Source: Trichomonas vaginalis G3
Taxonomy: Eukaryota > Parabasalia > Trichomonadida > Trichomonadidae
Assembly: GCF_026262505.1 (NCBI RefSeq)
Contig: NC_067204.1
Span: 2,699,797 to 2,763,796, forward strand
Direction: 5' to 3'
DNA length: 64,000 bases
Shown: positions 26,001 through 36,045 of the stretch, piece by piece
Numbering within the stretch: position 1 is the stretch's first letter
How the letters are laid out: each line of letters begins with the position of its first letter
The notes under the pieces: generated by a model
The model's database searches: none
What the model saw: the letters and a program-made list of their open reading frames with translations, nothing else
What the model was told of the DNA's origin: nothing
Position numbers and translations under genes: made by a program

Positions 26001-26214
26001 TAGCCTGCCATTTTCGCTAAAAGTGCCGCTCTTAAACCTCCACTCTGTGCACCAATGACTCGGTTTAAAAGCATAGGATTGCTTGACATTTGTTGCAACA
26101 TAGTGGGGTCATTCACATTTGTTGTTGCAACTGTTGTTGTGGTGTCAGTTTTACTATTGGATGTTTCAATGCTCTCTTCCTCTTACGTATATTCTTACGT
26201 AGCTTACGTGGCAT
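23007..26214 (-). pseudogene. Very long coiled-coil, Pro/Gln-rich protein gene, broken
   Basis: At about 3.2 kb this is the longest gene of the element. It starts MPRKLRKNIRKRKRALKHPI, a very basic DNA- or nucleus-directed start. Then comes a Gln/Met-rich part, a long coiled coil, a Pro/Gln/Thr linker that varies between copies, an acidic part, and a globular C-terminal region with 'MKHADILDQYEMNMADGNIT' and an end PRGFYYDI. It is just upstream of the major capsid gene on the same strand, so a core, scaffold or DNA-condensing virion protein is a fair guess. The A copy looks broken several times. Confidence 0.6.
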
Positions 26215-26680
26215 TTTAAGTGAAGTTAAAAAGCGGTTTTGACAGATGTTTATATGACACTTTTTGTTCAGCACAAAAAACTACTCGGTCAAAGTGTTGT
26301 CAGTTTTGTAAAACGGTCCTATCTCATTCTATAAGGGGAAGGCTTCTCAAAGTATACTTCCTTGGAACGCCTGTAACTTTTCCTGTAGCGACGATAGACC
26401 CTTACTTGTCCGGACAAAGTTATACTATTTTGAGTGCTCTACAAAAAAGTCAACGCGACGACTCTCAAAAACCGTTGTGTAAAAAGTTTTACCGTTGGAC
26501 AAAAAAGTATATATAGAAAACAAAAAACGTTTATAGTTCATTCAATATTTGAGATGGAACGGTTTTCCAACGGTAACTATTAAATAAAATAAAAAAATAG
26601 AGGGGGTTACCGTTGACGAAAACGGTTTATTTTAAACTTTTCTATGAGTAGTCCAAAAAAAAACAGTTTATTTTTGTCTA
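26215..26680. promoter_or_regulatory. Divergent control region rich in AACGG boxes
   Basis: This 466-bp gap separates two divergent genes and holds no frame. It carries about seven copies of (C/T/A)AACGG or its complement, for example AAAACGGTCC, CCGTTGTG, ACCGTTGG, CCAACGGTAAC and TTACCGTTGACG. YAACGG is the classic Myb recognition element, and Myb proteins are the best-known transcription factors in Trichomonas. The copy in B (30408-30881) keeps these boxes. Confidence 0.5.
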
Positions 26681-27664
26681 ATGGCATTCGCTAGCGTGTT
26701 CGCTCCAAATTCACCTGAAGAAATTGCTTGCAAACTTTCAGCACCCACAGGTTTAGAGCCTCAACATCAAACTGCAGCATCTACACATTCTCCAAGCAGA
26801 ACAGACAATTCGCTCAATCCAAAGCCACTTTCACTACCAAAAACAATACCAAACGAGCTCCGTATTACAAAGAACCACAGCAACGCTGAACTACGCAAAA
26901 TACTACTCAGATTGTCTGAAGAATACTTCAATTCAAAGCCAGAAGAAAGAGTTCCTGCAACTTTTAACAAAGAATATTGTGAACAACTCAACAAAGTTCT
27001 TGCAGACTTTACCAAACTACAAAAAGAAACACCTGACCCATTCGAATTAGGTGACACAATTGTCAACTATTTTCCAACAATAACAAAGATAATGGTTGAC
27101 AGAACTATATGTCAGCTTATTGAAAGTCTTCCACCCAAAGCTGCAAAACAAGTCGAACAGTTTTGGGTCGAATTCAAATTAAAGAGTTACGGATATCAGG
27201 ATGACGAAGAAGAACGTGAGTACGGACAAGAAACAGCAAAATGGCAATGTCTTAGCTCACTCAACCCCAAGTTCAAACCATTATTTTACTCAGACAACAA
27301 CACAATTCAAGTACGCAAAATTGCTATTCATTTCGTTAACCAAGCAGAAGACATTGAAGAAGGAGACTCTATCTCAGTTTATGTTTGCTACTGCAAGTTT
27401 TTCAAGGACGAATTTGGAGGACCAATTCTCATGCATGTCTTCAAGCCACGTCAGCAACTCTACGTTGAAACTGAAATAACACTCATGCATGGAATGTATC
27501 TCAAGTTTGAAAGCCAATTGGAAAACACATACAACATTTGGCTTTCATACATTCAGTTCGATACACCAGATGACTTTGATGTTGAAGAAGAAGACTCTAC
27601 TCAAGAAGATGAACCACAAGACTCAATCCAAGAAGAGTCCTCCGAATTCACACCAGAAGACTAA
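26681..27664 (+). CDS. 327-residue terminal protein of unknown role
   Basis: The protein starts MAFASVFAPNSPEEIACKLS, has a disordered Pro/Ser/Thr first 60 residues, a helical region 'RKILLRLSEEYFNSKPEER', and a beta-rich second half with 'SISVYVCYCKFFKDEFGGPI' and 'YNIWLSYIQFDTPDDF'. It ends in a long acidic tail. It is the outermost gene at this end and reads outward toward the terminal repeat. Its leader, TTTATTTTTGTCTAATGG, contains TCTA. The protein appears identical in A and B. No family was recognised; acidic tails are common in DNA-mimic and histone-binding proteins. Confidence 0.7.
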   Translation: MAFASVFAPNSPEEIACKLSAPTGLEPQHQTAASTHSPSRTDNSLNPKPLSLPKTIPNELRITKNHSNAELRKILLRLSEEYFNSKPEERVPATFNKEYCEQLNKVLADFTKLQKETPDPFELGDTIVNYFPTITKIMVDRTICQLIESLPPKAAKQVEQFWVEFKLKSYGYQDDEEEREYGQETAKWQCLSSLNPKFKPLFYSDNNTIQVRKIAIHFVNQAEDIEEGDSISVYVCYCKFFKDEFGGPILMHVFKPRQQLYVETEITLMHGMYLKFESQLENTYNIWLSYIQFDTPDDFDVEEEDSTQEDEPQDSIQEESSEFTPED

Positions 27665-27689
27665 CAATTTTCCGAATAAAAACCTCATT

Positions 27690-27743
27690 TTTTACTAAAC
27701 ATCTTCGGGGCTAGAAGGGGCGCAGCCCCTGGAAGCCCCACTA

Positions 27744-27780
<37 letters not shown>
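27690..27780 (-). repeat. Terminal inverted repeat of A, 327-residue-gene end
   Basis: Reading inward on the minus strand: about 35 A residues, GGTAGTGGGGCTTCC, a hairpin with stem GGGGC, loop TGC and stem GCCCC inside outer arms GGGGCT/AGCCCC, then GAAGATGTTTAGTA. The inner stem differs from that at 2598-2705 but pairs perfectly. Confidence 0.9.
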
Positions 27781-27784
<4 letters not shown>

Positions 27785-27785
27785 C

Positions 27786-28077
27786 CATTACTGAAATAAA
27801 AATTTTTTCATCTGTTGATGAATTTAATGACTATTATGCTAATAATAAAAAATTATTTGAAGAATTGACAACATGTAAATTGAATAAAATGTTTAAAGTT
27901 GATGGATTCAAAATTTCAAAAATAAAAGGAGTGGTTAGTTTGAAATCTATTCCTCAATCAAGAATCACCTCATTAATGAAAATTGATGATTTAACAAAAA
28001 GAATAGAAATTATTGAAGAGCGAATAAATCAAATTATTGATTTCATAAATCATGACTCGTTGAGCCCGGGTCCTTAA
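27786..28077 (+). pseudogene. Remainder of the small D gene split by A
   Basis: The frame includes 'FNDYYANNKKLFEELTTCKL' and a helical end with 'KRIEIIEERINQIIDFIN'. It is the part of the gene downstream of the insertion. Its stop codon falls inside GGTCCTTAAAGTCC, half of a pair of near-palindromes shared with the next, convergent gene. Function is unknown; the C-terminal heptads suggest oligomer formation. Confidence 0.55.
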
Positions 28078-28112
28078 AGTCCAAGGTACAAAGTGCCCAG
28101 GACTTAAAGTCC
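28069..28112. terminator. Paired palindromes holding both convergent stop codons
   Basis: GGTCCTTAAAGTCC (28069-28082) and the near-perfect palindrome GGACTTAAAGTCC (28100-28112) bracket 17 bp. The TAA of the plus-strand gene and the TAA of the minus-strand gene each lie at the centre of one unit. The pair can form either two small hairpins or one larger stem, a fitting shared end signal for two convergent genes. Confidence 0.5.
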
Positions 28113-28307
28113 ATCACTGAGTTCAAGGTTATATTCATCAATTATTTCATTATTAAATGCAACTTCTACTAGTTTATTTATTTTTTCAATACGATCATTT
28201 GAAAGTCTATCGTTTAATTTTTTCTGAAGTTTTTCATTTTCTAGTTCTGAAACTTTATTTGGATGATATTTAAACCCGTTAAATTCTTTTTCCTCAGTTT
28301 TGATCAT
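28104..28307 (-). CDS. 67-residue helical protein, D element
   Basis: The frame starts MIKTEEKEFNGFKYHPNKVS and is highly charged and helical, with 'LENEKLQKKLNDRLSNDRIE'. It has no hydrophobic segment. It is convergent with the interrupted D gene and lies just downstream of the remnant at 28347. It may be the end of that neighbour rather than a gene of its own. No family was recognised. Confidence 0.4.
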   Translation of the reverse strand: MIKTEEKEFNGFKYHPNKVSELENEKLQKKLNDRLSNDRIEKINKLVEVAFNNEIIDEYNLELSDGL

Positions 28308-28346
28308 TAATTTACAAAGAACTTTTGTGGTTAGAATTCGTTTAAA

Positions 28347-28558
28347 CTATTTATCATTAATATTTGTTATAAATTCAATATCTGGAATTAATTCCCAAAT
28401 TTTTGCATTTTCAATTAATTTATTATCAAATGCAAAAGCAATAGGTTTAATATTAAACTTACCTTTATAATATAAACATCTACTTGTTTAACATTTTCAA
28501 GAATTGGTGAAAGAACATCCATTAATTGATTGACAGTTACGAATCTTGATCCACTCAT
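28347..28558 (-). pseudogene. Small D-element gene remnant
   Basis: The start MSGSRFVTVNQLMDVLSPIL followed by 'ENVKQVDVYII' is a plausible protein beginning with an alpha/beta pattern, preceded by an A/T-only leader. The region as a whole no longer reads as a single frame. It is treated as a remnant of the older element. Confidence 0.4.
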
Positions 28559-28624
28559 TTTCTTACGAAATAAAAAAATAAATTATTCAAAAAATGTAAG
28601 ACATGAATTTTCAAAGTTTATTTT

Positions 28625-29215
28625 TTATTCATGAAAATAATTATTTCTAATTTCTTTTACTCTCTCGTACATACTAGATTTAAAGAATTCAGAACTTTTA
28701 CCATAATCTCCTAAATGTTTTCTTATCCCTAACGTGTGCCAGTTATTATATGAAACTGAATAAACTTTATCTTTATCTTTACACCTTTCATCACTTCCAA
28801 TATATTTATATTTCAATTTTGATTTAGCATTTTCATATTCATTAACGTTTAATAATTCACAGTCTTCCTTTTTAAATAAATGTTTTATGTATTCAGGATT
28901 TAATACTCTACGTTTATATGCTCCTAACTTAGTTCTAAAGGTTTTTCTACAAAATTTAGGAATTCCATCCTCTTTAATGTCATCAATGATTTCCATTTCA
29001 TTATTTTCAATTTCTTCTTCCCGTTTATGAGGTCTTTGATTATGACTCCATTGATTCCATGAAATTAAATATTCTTTATCATTATATTTATACCTCATTA
29101 GCTTATTTTGGCTTTCATATTCATTTAATAATTCACAATCTTCATTTTTAAATTGAAGTTTAACCCATTCAGGATTTAAATGATGTTTAATTAATCGCGG
29201 AATATCTGACATCAT
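28625..29215 (-). CDS. 196-residue protein with an internal duplication
   Basis: The protein starts MMSDIPRLIKHHLNPEWVKL and contains two related units of about 45 residues: 'LNPEWVKLQFKNEDCELLNE' and 'LNPEYIKHLFKKEDCELLNV', each followed by a 'YKYNDKEYLISWNQW' or 'KVYSVSYNNWH' half. The pattern, a helix with a conserved DCELLNEYE and then a beta-hairpin with a final Trp, looks like a tandem nucleic-acid-binding module of the sort attached to homing endonucleases. That comparison is tentative. The ATG follows an A/T-rich leader with TATATATAG. Confidence 0.55.
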   Translation of the reverse strand: MMSDIPRLIKHHLNPEWVKLQFKNEDCELLNEYESQNKLMRYKYNDKEYLISWNQWSHNQRPHKREEEIENNEMEIIDDIKEDGIPKFCRKTFRTKLGAYKRRVLNPEYIKHLFKKEDCELLNVNEYENAKSKLKYKYIGSDERCKDKDKVYSVSYNNWHTLGIRKHLGDYGKSSEFFKSSMYERVKEIRNNYFHE

Positions 29216-29320
29216 CTATATATAGCTTCTTTTATAAAAGATAAAAAAATAAATTATTTTAAAATTAATGTTAATTTTTTAATGATTTATAAATAAATAT
29301 ATTTTAATGCATCGTCTATA
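29216..29320. other. AT-only spacer before element B
   Basis: This short stretch has no frame and consists of A/T-rich sequence ending in GCATCG and the target duplication TCTATA (29315-29320). The same six bases follow B at 54268-54273, where they continue as TATAGATG, so the original target was the palindrome-like TCTATATATAGA. Confidence 0.6.
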
Positions 29321-29415
29321 AAAAAAAAAAAAAAAAAAAAAAGGTAGTGGGGCTTCCAGGGGCTGCGCCCCTTCTAGCCCCGAAGATGTTTAGTAAAAAA
29401 TGAGGTTTTTATTCG
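29321..29415 (+). repeat. Terminal inverted repeat of B, 327-residue-gene end
   Basis: About 22 A residues precede GGTAGTGGGGCTTCC and the GGGGC-TGC-GCCCC hairpin, as at the matching end of A. The A-run is shorter than at the other full ends, so its length drifts while the hairpin is kept. Confidence 0.9.
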
Positions 29416-29423
29416 GAAAATTG

Positions 29424-30407
29424 TTAGTCTTCTGGTGTGAATTCGGAGGACTCTTCTTGGATTGAGTCTTGTGGTTCATCTTCTTGAGTAGAGTCTTCTT
29501 CTTCAACATCAAAGTCATCTGGTGTATCGAACTGAATGTATGAAAGCCAAATGTTGTATGTGTTTTCCAATTGGCTTTCAAACTTGAGATACATTCCATG
29601 CATGAGTGTTATTTCAGTTTCAACGTAGAGTTGCTGACGTGGCTTGAAGACATGCATGAGAATTGGTCCTCCAAATTCGTCCTTGAAAAACTTGCAGTAG
29701 CAAACATAAACTGAGATAGAGTCTCCTTCTTCAATGTCTTCTGCTTGGTTAACGAAATGAATAGCAATTTTGCGTACTTGAATTGTGTTGTTGTCTGAGT
29801 AAAATAATGGTTTGAACTTGGGGTTGAGTGAGCTAAGACATTGCCATTTTGCTGTTTCTTGTCCGTACTCACGTTCTTCTTCGTCATCCTGATATCCGTA
29901 ACTCTTTAATTTGAATTCGACCCAAAACTGTTCGACTTGTTTTGCAGCTTTGGGTGGAAGACTTTCAATAAGCTGACATATAGTTCTGTCAACCATTATC
30001 TTTGTTATTGTTGGAAAATAGTTGACAATTGTGTCACCTAATTCGAATGGGTCAGGTGTTTCTTTTTGTAGTTTGGTAAAGTCTGCAAGAACTTTGTTGA
30101 GTTGTTCACAATATTCTTTGTTAAAAGTTGCAGGAACTCTTTCTTCTGGCTTTGAATTGAAGTATTCTTCAGACAATCTGAGTAGTATTTTGCGTAGTTC
30201 AGCGTTGCTGTGGTTCTTTGTAATACGGAGCTCGTTTGGTATTGTTTTTGGTAGTGAAAGTGGCTTTGGATTGAGCGAATTGTCTGTTCTGCTTGGAGAA
30301 TGTGTAGATGCTGCAGTTTGATGTTGAGGCTCTAAACCTGTGGGTGCTGAAAGTTTGCAAGCAATTTCTTCAGGTGAATTTGGAGCGAACACGCTAGCGA
30401 ATGCCAT
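29424..30407 (-). CDS. 327-residue terminal protein (B copy)
   Basis: The product matches that of 26681-27664 with no difference noticed. The frame extends upstream to another ATG (13 codons more), but that extension is not open in A, so the inner start after GTCTA is preferred. Preservation while neighbours decay may mean recent duplication rather than selection. Confidence 0.7.
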   Translation of the reverse strand: MAFASVFAPNSPEEIACKLSAPTGLEPQHQTAASTHSPSRTDNSLNPKPLSLPKTIPNELRITKNHSNAELRKILLRLSEEYFNSKPEERVPATFNKEYCEQLNKVLADFTKLQKETPDPFELGDTIVNYFPTITKIMVDRTICQLIESLPPKAAKQVEQFWVEFKLKSYGYQDDEEEREYGQETAKWQCLSSLNPKFKPLFYSDNNTIQVRKIAIHFVNQAEDIEEGDSISVYVCYCKFFKDEFGGPILMHVFKPRQQLYVETEITLMHGMYLKFESQLENTYNIWLSYIQFDTPDDFDVEEEDSTQEDEPQDSIQEESSEFTPED

Positions 30408-30881
30408 TAGACAAAAATAAACTGTTTTTTTTTTTGGACTACTCATAGAAAAGTTTAAAATAAACCGTTTTCGTCAACGGTAACCCCCTCTATTTTTTTA
30501 TTTTATTTAATAGTTACCGTTGGAAAACCGTTCCATCTCAAATATTGAATGAACTATAAACGTTTTTTGTTTTCTATATATACTTTTTTGTCCAACGGTA
30601 AAACTTTTTACACAACGGTTTTTGAGAGTCGTCGCTGTTGACTTTTTTGTAGAACACTCAAAATAGTATAACTTTGTCCGGACAAGTAAGGGTCTATCGT
30701 CGCTACAGGAAAAGTTACAGGCGTTCCAAGGAAGTATACTTTGAGAAGCCTTTTCCCTTATAGAATGAGATAGGACCGTTATTTTACAAAACTGACAACA
30801 CTTTGACCGAGTAGTTTTTGTGCTGAACAAAAAGTGTCATATAAACATCTGTCGAAAACCGCTTTTTTAACTTCACTTAAA
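30408..30881. promoter_or_regulatory. Divergent AACGG-rich control region (B copy)
   Basis: This is the counterpart of 26215-26680, with the same set of AACGG/CCGTT boxes and no frame. A string near its end, AAAAAGTGTCATATAAACATC, followed by TTTAACTTCACTTAAAATG at the start of the long coiled-coil gene, provides a TCACT match to the host initiator. Confidence 0.5.
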
Positions 30882-33800
30882 ATGCCACGTAAGCTACGTA
30901 AGAATATACGTAAGAGGAAGAGAGCATTGAAACATCCAATAGTAAAACTGACACCACAACAACAGTTGCAACAACAAATGCTGAATGACCCCACTATGTT
31001 GCAACAAATGTCAAGCAATCCTATGCTTTTAAACCGAGTCATTGGTGCACAGAGTGGAGGTTTAAGAGCGGCACTTTTAGCGAAAATGGCAGGCTATGGT
31101 GGAGCTGCAGACGGAACAGCTTATAACCCTCAAAGTCAAATGAATTTGAGTTCACTCAAAAATCAAATAACAGATGTCAAAAAGTCAAACATAGACATAC
31201 AGAAGCAAATAAGTGAAAACGAAAAGAAACTAGAATATGACAGACACACAAAGAAACTCAATGAGTTAAACGTAGAGAAAAAGAAGAAAGAAGAACAACT
31301 GAAAGAACTAAGTACAGAGGAATATGCGAAAAAAGTGTCAGAAAAAGCAGCAGAAGTAGCAAAAATGGAACAAGATGTCATAAATTTGAAAAACCATACT
31401 ACTCGATATAAAGTACTGAAAGATGAAGAGATAAAACAAAAAGCCCTGAAGACATATATGGATAGCGATGAGTATAAAAAAGAAGTTGAAGCAAATGTAA
31501 AGGCAGAAAAACTTTTACAGTTGCAAAACCAAACCGTACAGTATGAAAACTTAGCACAAGAAAGTAAAAATAACGACGCGGCTATGCAAAAGGCAATGAA
31601 AAGCGCAGAATATATAAAAGCTAACAATGACTGGTTAGATGCCCAAGCCAACGCTAAAGCAGCCCAACTCATAGGGTCAATAAGGACAAAAATACAAGCG
31701 GATGAAGACAGTTCAAATGAAGCTTTAACGAATGCTGACTTTAAGAACGCCTTCGAAGCTCTTCATAGTAAGGTGAAACAAGTGAACGACTTCTCATCTG
31801 GAAAGAAACTGAAGTCTGAAGGTTTCGACAAAGAGTTAAGAGAAGTAGCACAAAATATGACGAAAATAACAGATGCAGCAACGAGACAGGCAGTTCAAAG
31901 TGCCTATGACGCCGTTAGAGCAACTGTTGTGAAAAGTCAAGAAAAAGAGTTACAACAGACCAAAACAGACCTAGTAAATGCTTTCTTAAGAACGAAAAGT
32001 CAGGTAGGACATTACGCTGCAGATGGAACATATGTGCCAGCTAGTGGAACTTATATACCACCAAACCCTCCAAGAGAAGCACCTGCACCAGGACTACCTA
32101 AAACATTTACATCGTCACATGGACACAGACACAGGCATGCACCAAAACCAACACAACAACCAACACAACAACCAACAGTTCAAAATCCAGCACCACAACA
32201 ACAACCAACACAACAACCAGCACAACAACAACCACAAACAGAGCAAGGACATAAAAGAAGTAGAGAACAAGGAAACCAAGAATTCTTAAAAATGCTTAAA
32301 GAAGAGTGTGGTTTCCCAGATACTGTTGACTTTAGTGACAGATATAAAGAAGCTATTGGAAAGTTCAAGGATGGAAATACTGACCCGAACCTATTTAGCT
32401 TTATGGCTCAGCACCAAAACGGATATAATCTCAAACCTGGAAAATACAAGCTCGCTAAGGGATATGATTTAATAGCATATCATCCAAATGACATGGATGA
32501 ATTTACTCCGAGATATTTGATGTCAGAGCTAAATGACAATTCAACTTTCGTCATGAAACGCGTAAAAAATAGAGACGGAACGAAAGAACAAAAGCTTATG
32601 AATGCGGATGACGTAGATAGGGAAATTGTTAAAAACGGTCTCGGAATATATGAAATGCCAGCAGATGAGGTACAAGAAACTCCACAGGAAGAAATAGTTC
32701 AGATACAACCAGACATGGAAGAAATAGTTCAGCAACAACAGCTAGAAGAGCCTGAAGGAAACGAACAAGTCACTCCTTTGGAAACTAACTTCACAGAACT
32801 AGATGAAGATTTGGAACAGCCGAAAAATCTTGACCCTCAACAAGAGCATGAGGTGAATATGGAATCTTTCCAAGAGTCTAAGAAAGATTCGGCTGACATA
32901 GTAGAAGAATATCGAAAAATGTTTGCCGACATACAAAAGACTCCAACACCAGATGAAAAATATTCAGCATAGAATGAAAGTACTGAAAGAAAATGTACAC
33001 AAATACAACAACCCTTTTTACTTACGAGCATTTAACGTTCAATCTTCGGATGAACTCGGTGAAGATAAAAGGTTAAATTTCAAGAAAACATATAGAAATG
33101 AAACATTGTTTAAAGTTCATTCAGAACCTAACCAAGATGGAAACAAACCTACTTTTGTTTCTGCAGACGATGGAACTACAATGAGATGGGGTCATAAAGC
33201 TAACCGGATAGGTGGTTCATAAACTTACAACCACAATTCCAAGAAGTTGTAGACGCAATGGAAGTGAATGGTGAACCAGATATAGCTGGTATTTTCAGCG
33301 CGGCTTTAATGCCATTGAAAGATATGAAACATGCAGATATTTTGGACCAGTATGAAATGAACATGGCTGATGGAAATATAACACCTGACGTTCTAGAACA
33401 TTTATCTCAAAGAACTACACAGAACCATAGAGATGGTATATTTGGTGAAGAGTTTAGAAAGAAAGTTAGGGAGAGAGAAGGAAGAGAACCTATTGTACAT
33501 GACCTTGCAAACGAAAGTTTACAAAATGTCATAAAAACTTACTTTGCAGACAATGAACCGAGAAGGGATGAATATTTAAGAAAACTCAAATGGACAGTAC
33601 CAAATGAAATGTTAGTATTGAAAAACATGTTCCTTGACAAAATAAAACCAACTACAGAAATAAACGACGCAAGACTGAAAGATTGGGTAGAAGCTTTCCC
33701 ATTCACAAAAGATATAGTTGGTAACATGGAAAGAAAACCAGAATGGCTACAAAAACATATATTTGGAAACGAGCATATTCCATATGGACAGGCACTGTTT

Positions 33801-34079
33801 GAAGAGCTTGAACCGGAAACTCAGGAAAGAGTCATGCAAACAATACGCGAAGACTCAAATACAGACTATGACAAACTCTTTCTAGGATATAGGTTACCTG
33901 AGATGGGCGACCAGAGCCAAAAGGCAAAAAGGACATGGGAAATTTGCAACATACTAGATGAACATAATGCAAAGATGCAACAACTTCAAGCAGAGGGCAA
34001 TGAAGGAAAAAGAAGAGTTAAAAACTCAGTCAGGAAGAAAGTAAAGCTTGGTCCACGTGGGTTCTATTATGACATATAA
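30882..34079 (+). pseudogene. Very long coiled-coil protein gene (B copy), broken
   Basis: It is the counterpart of 23007-26214, and its first two thirds are better preserved than in A. The coiled coil ('NEKKLEYDRHTKKLNELNVE' onward), the His-rich stretch 'HGHRHRHAPKP' and the Gln/Pro/Thr linker are all visible. The His-rich stretch next to the linker may bind metal. The copy looks broken about twice. Confidence 0.6.
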
Positions 34080-34111
34080 ATCCAACTATTCTATATTTTT
34101 ACTCATATGAA

Positions 34112-35714
34112 ATGTACGCCGCTCAGAATATAACGCCAACAGTTTTGGATGCTATGAATGGAAATGTTTCCGAATGGTATAACGAATGCGACAATGCCAT
34201 TAGAAGGTCAGAAATAGTTCCTGGAACTTACGAATATACAACTGCTGTTTCTTATGGAAACGTAGGTGAGTTTGGAGAAGGTTCTTCAACAACAGTAGAT
34301 ATTGCTTGCGACAGGTTTCATATAATTTCTATTGACAACTCTTTCTTATACGTGGAACAAGACATTGAAATAAAACCTTCTGCCAAGTTGTCTGACAAGA
34401 AAGGTTGCAATGGAATTTTCTATGTCGGATACCAATATGCTCCAGAAGTTTTCATGGGATATAAGATATATTCTAACTCTGACTTAGTTCAAACAGTAAC
34501 ATGGGCAAACTATGAATGGTTCGCTTTGAGAAACTCAGTACAACCACAAGCTAGAGAACAAACAGACCAGTATGCAACCATTGAGAAAATAAGAAGACTT
34601 GACCCTAACGTTCCAGGAGTTTATGTTAACCTTTCTGGACAAACTGCAGCAGCAGTAACCAAAGTAAAATTGAAACTTAGAGTTCCTTTGTCATCTTTCC
34701 TCATCTTCAGGTTTTTAAGATACTTGCCAAACTGGGCAGGAAAAATTTCTATTGAACTTACTCCAAGCAAAAATAACTTAGTCATTGCACCAACACAAGA
34801 CCCATTCACTCTTACAGACGTAAAGGGACAAATCAAACGTCATTCGCCGATTTTGCAAAGACAAAGTTGACTTAGACTTTGGTTTCTCAAACCTCAACAC
34901 TGAAGTAAACTACTATTTCAATGCTGCTGGAACTGCTTGGGACCCAGTTAAGTTCACATGCGAAAAATTTGAATGCAAGAGAATAGAAAGCAGACTTGCA
35001 GTCTATATGTTGGACCCAGATATTTCAAATGCTTTAGCTGCCAAATATATTGCAGTTCCACTTATGTTCCCTATACACCAAATATCTGTCAAAGACTTTG
35101 CAGGTGAAGTTGGAAACCAAAGTGCTGACCCAGGTGCAAGAACAGATATTGCTTAACAACTGCAATGAAACATGCAGATACTATGTTTGTACTGTTCAGA
35201 CGAACTATAAATGACTATTCTTGCTTCTACAACCCTGGTATTAAATACCATATAAACATAGATGGCAAATACTATCCAAGAGAAGAATATTCTACAGTTG
35301 AGGATATGAGGTCATACAACTTGACATTAGATGCTATGAACTTTAACAACAACTTCACAACAACCATTAACCCTGAAATGCAAAGTTCTATTATGCCATA
35401 TGTGAAAGTATGGACCATACAGGAGCTCAAAAAACTCAATATACAAATGGAGACCGTTCAAACTTTTGGCTTGGCATTCCATTTGCTGACTCAGAAGACT
35501 TTATGGGTGGTATTTCAACTGTTGGTACAGTTCAAATACAATATACTGGTGACAGAGACGGTCCAATGAATTGAAAGCAAAGAAGTTTACAAAACCAATA
35601 GCACTTTTCACGGAAGATGCTCTTTTGAAGATTCGTTCGATGAAACCTGCTGGGGCTCCTCAGATTGGCATAACGACAGCTTCCATCGAGCAGATTTTGG
35701 CAGCAGGTCAGTAA
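34112..35714 (+). pseudogene. Major capsid protein gene (B copy), broken
   Basis: This counterpart of 21370-22974 has the same start context TTTTTACTCATATGAAATG and the same overlap with a convergent gene at its end. It looks broken about three times. The leading half is almost indistinguishable from A, which argues against long separate histories. Confidence 0.7.
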
Positions 35715-36027
35715 GTTGTTCTTGAACTGACTTCTCTCCGTCAAATATTGACAGTACGCCAGTTTTGATATAATATTGTATTATAAACTTACCTTTAGAA
35801 ATATCGGTCAGTTTTGTTGTTATATTTTTGTCTGCTTCAAGAACTTTCACCATTTCGGTTATACCAACTTTCTTTGCTTTATGAAAATATTTTGGTTCAG
35901 CAAAGACTGCTATTCTATAACATTTTCCATTGTTTGTGTAAAGAACTATTCTGTCAATGTATTTGTATTGTTTGTGTGTGTAAACTTTGTTTTGCTTCAA
36001 TTCGAAGAGATACTCAAATACGTCCAT
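35608..36027 (-). CDS. 139-residue protein convergent with the capsid gene (B copy)
   Basis: The protein matches 21057-21476 without noticed change, including the part antisense to the capsid gene. It shares the 18-bp promoter at 36028-36045 with the next gene. Intactness in both copies is mild support for a real product. Confidence 0.55.
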   Translation of the reverse strand: MDVFEYLFELKQNKVYTHKQYKYIDRIVLYTNNGKCYRIAVFAEPKYFHKAKKVGITEMVKVLEADKNITTKLTDISKGKFIIQYYIKTGVLSIFDGEKSVQEQLTDLLPKSARWKLSLCQSEEPQQVSSNESSKEHLP

Positions 36028-36045
36028 CTTTTTATTCTAAGTAAA

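Larger units (their letters stand above)
2598..27780 (+). mobile_element. Polinton/Maverick A, near full length
   Basis: The element is bounded by inverted terminal repeats beginning poly(A)-GGTAGTGGGGCTTCC and flanked by the 6-bp duplication TAAACC (2592-2597 and 27780-27785). It carries the Polinton hallmark set: retroviral-type integrase, protein-primed DNA polymerase B, packaging ATPase and major capsid protein. It also has an SF3 helicase, a DNA adenine methyltransferase and a phage-like fibre. About 25.2 kb is long for Polintons but within the range seen in trichomonads. Roughly ten interruptions are apparent, so it is a fossil, though its close likeness to B marks it as young. Confidence 0.93.
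27781..29320. mobile_element. Older Polinton D, continuation beyond A
   Basis: The sequence right of A resumes the interrupted small gene of D and carries three further small genes or remnants in the same Lys/Asn/Glu-rich, AT-rich style. Element B begins at its far edge, so this 1.5-kb piece is squeezed between the A and B copies. Whether D ends here or beyond B is not visible; the sequence on the far side of B shows no D-like genes. Confidence 0.6.

Noticed and set aside
26767-27479. Frames of 92-99 codons overlapping the 327-residue gene
   Set aside because: They lie in other frames of a well-preserved gene, have biased Ser/Leu composition and no leader motif. The same shadows recur at 29609-30321.
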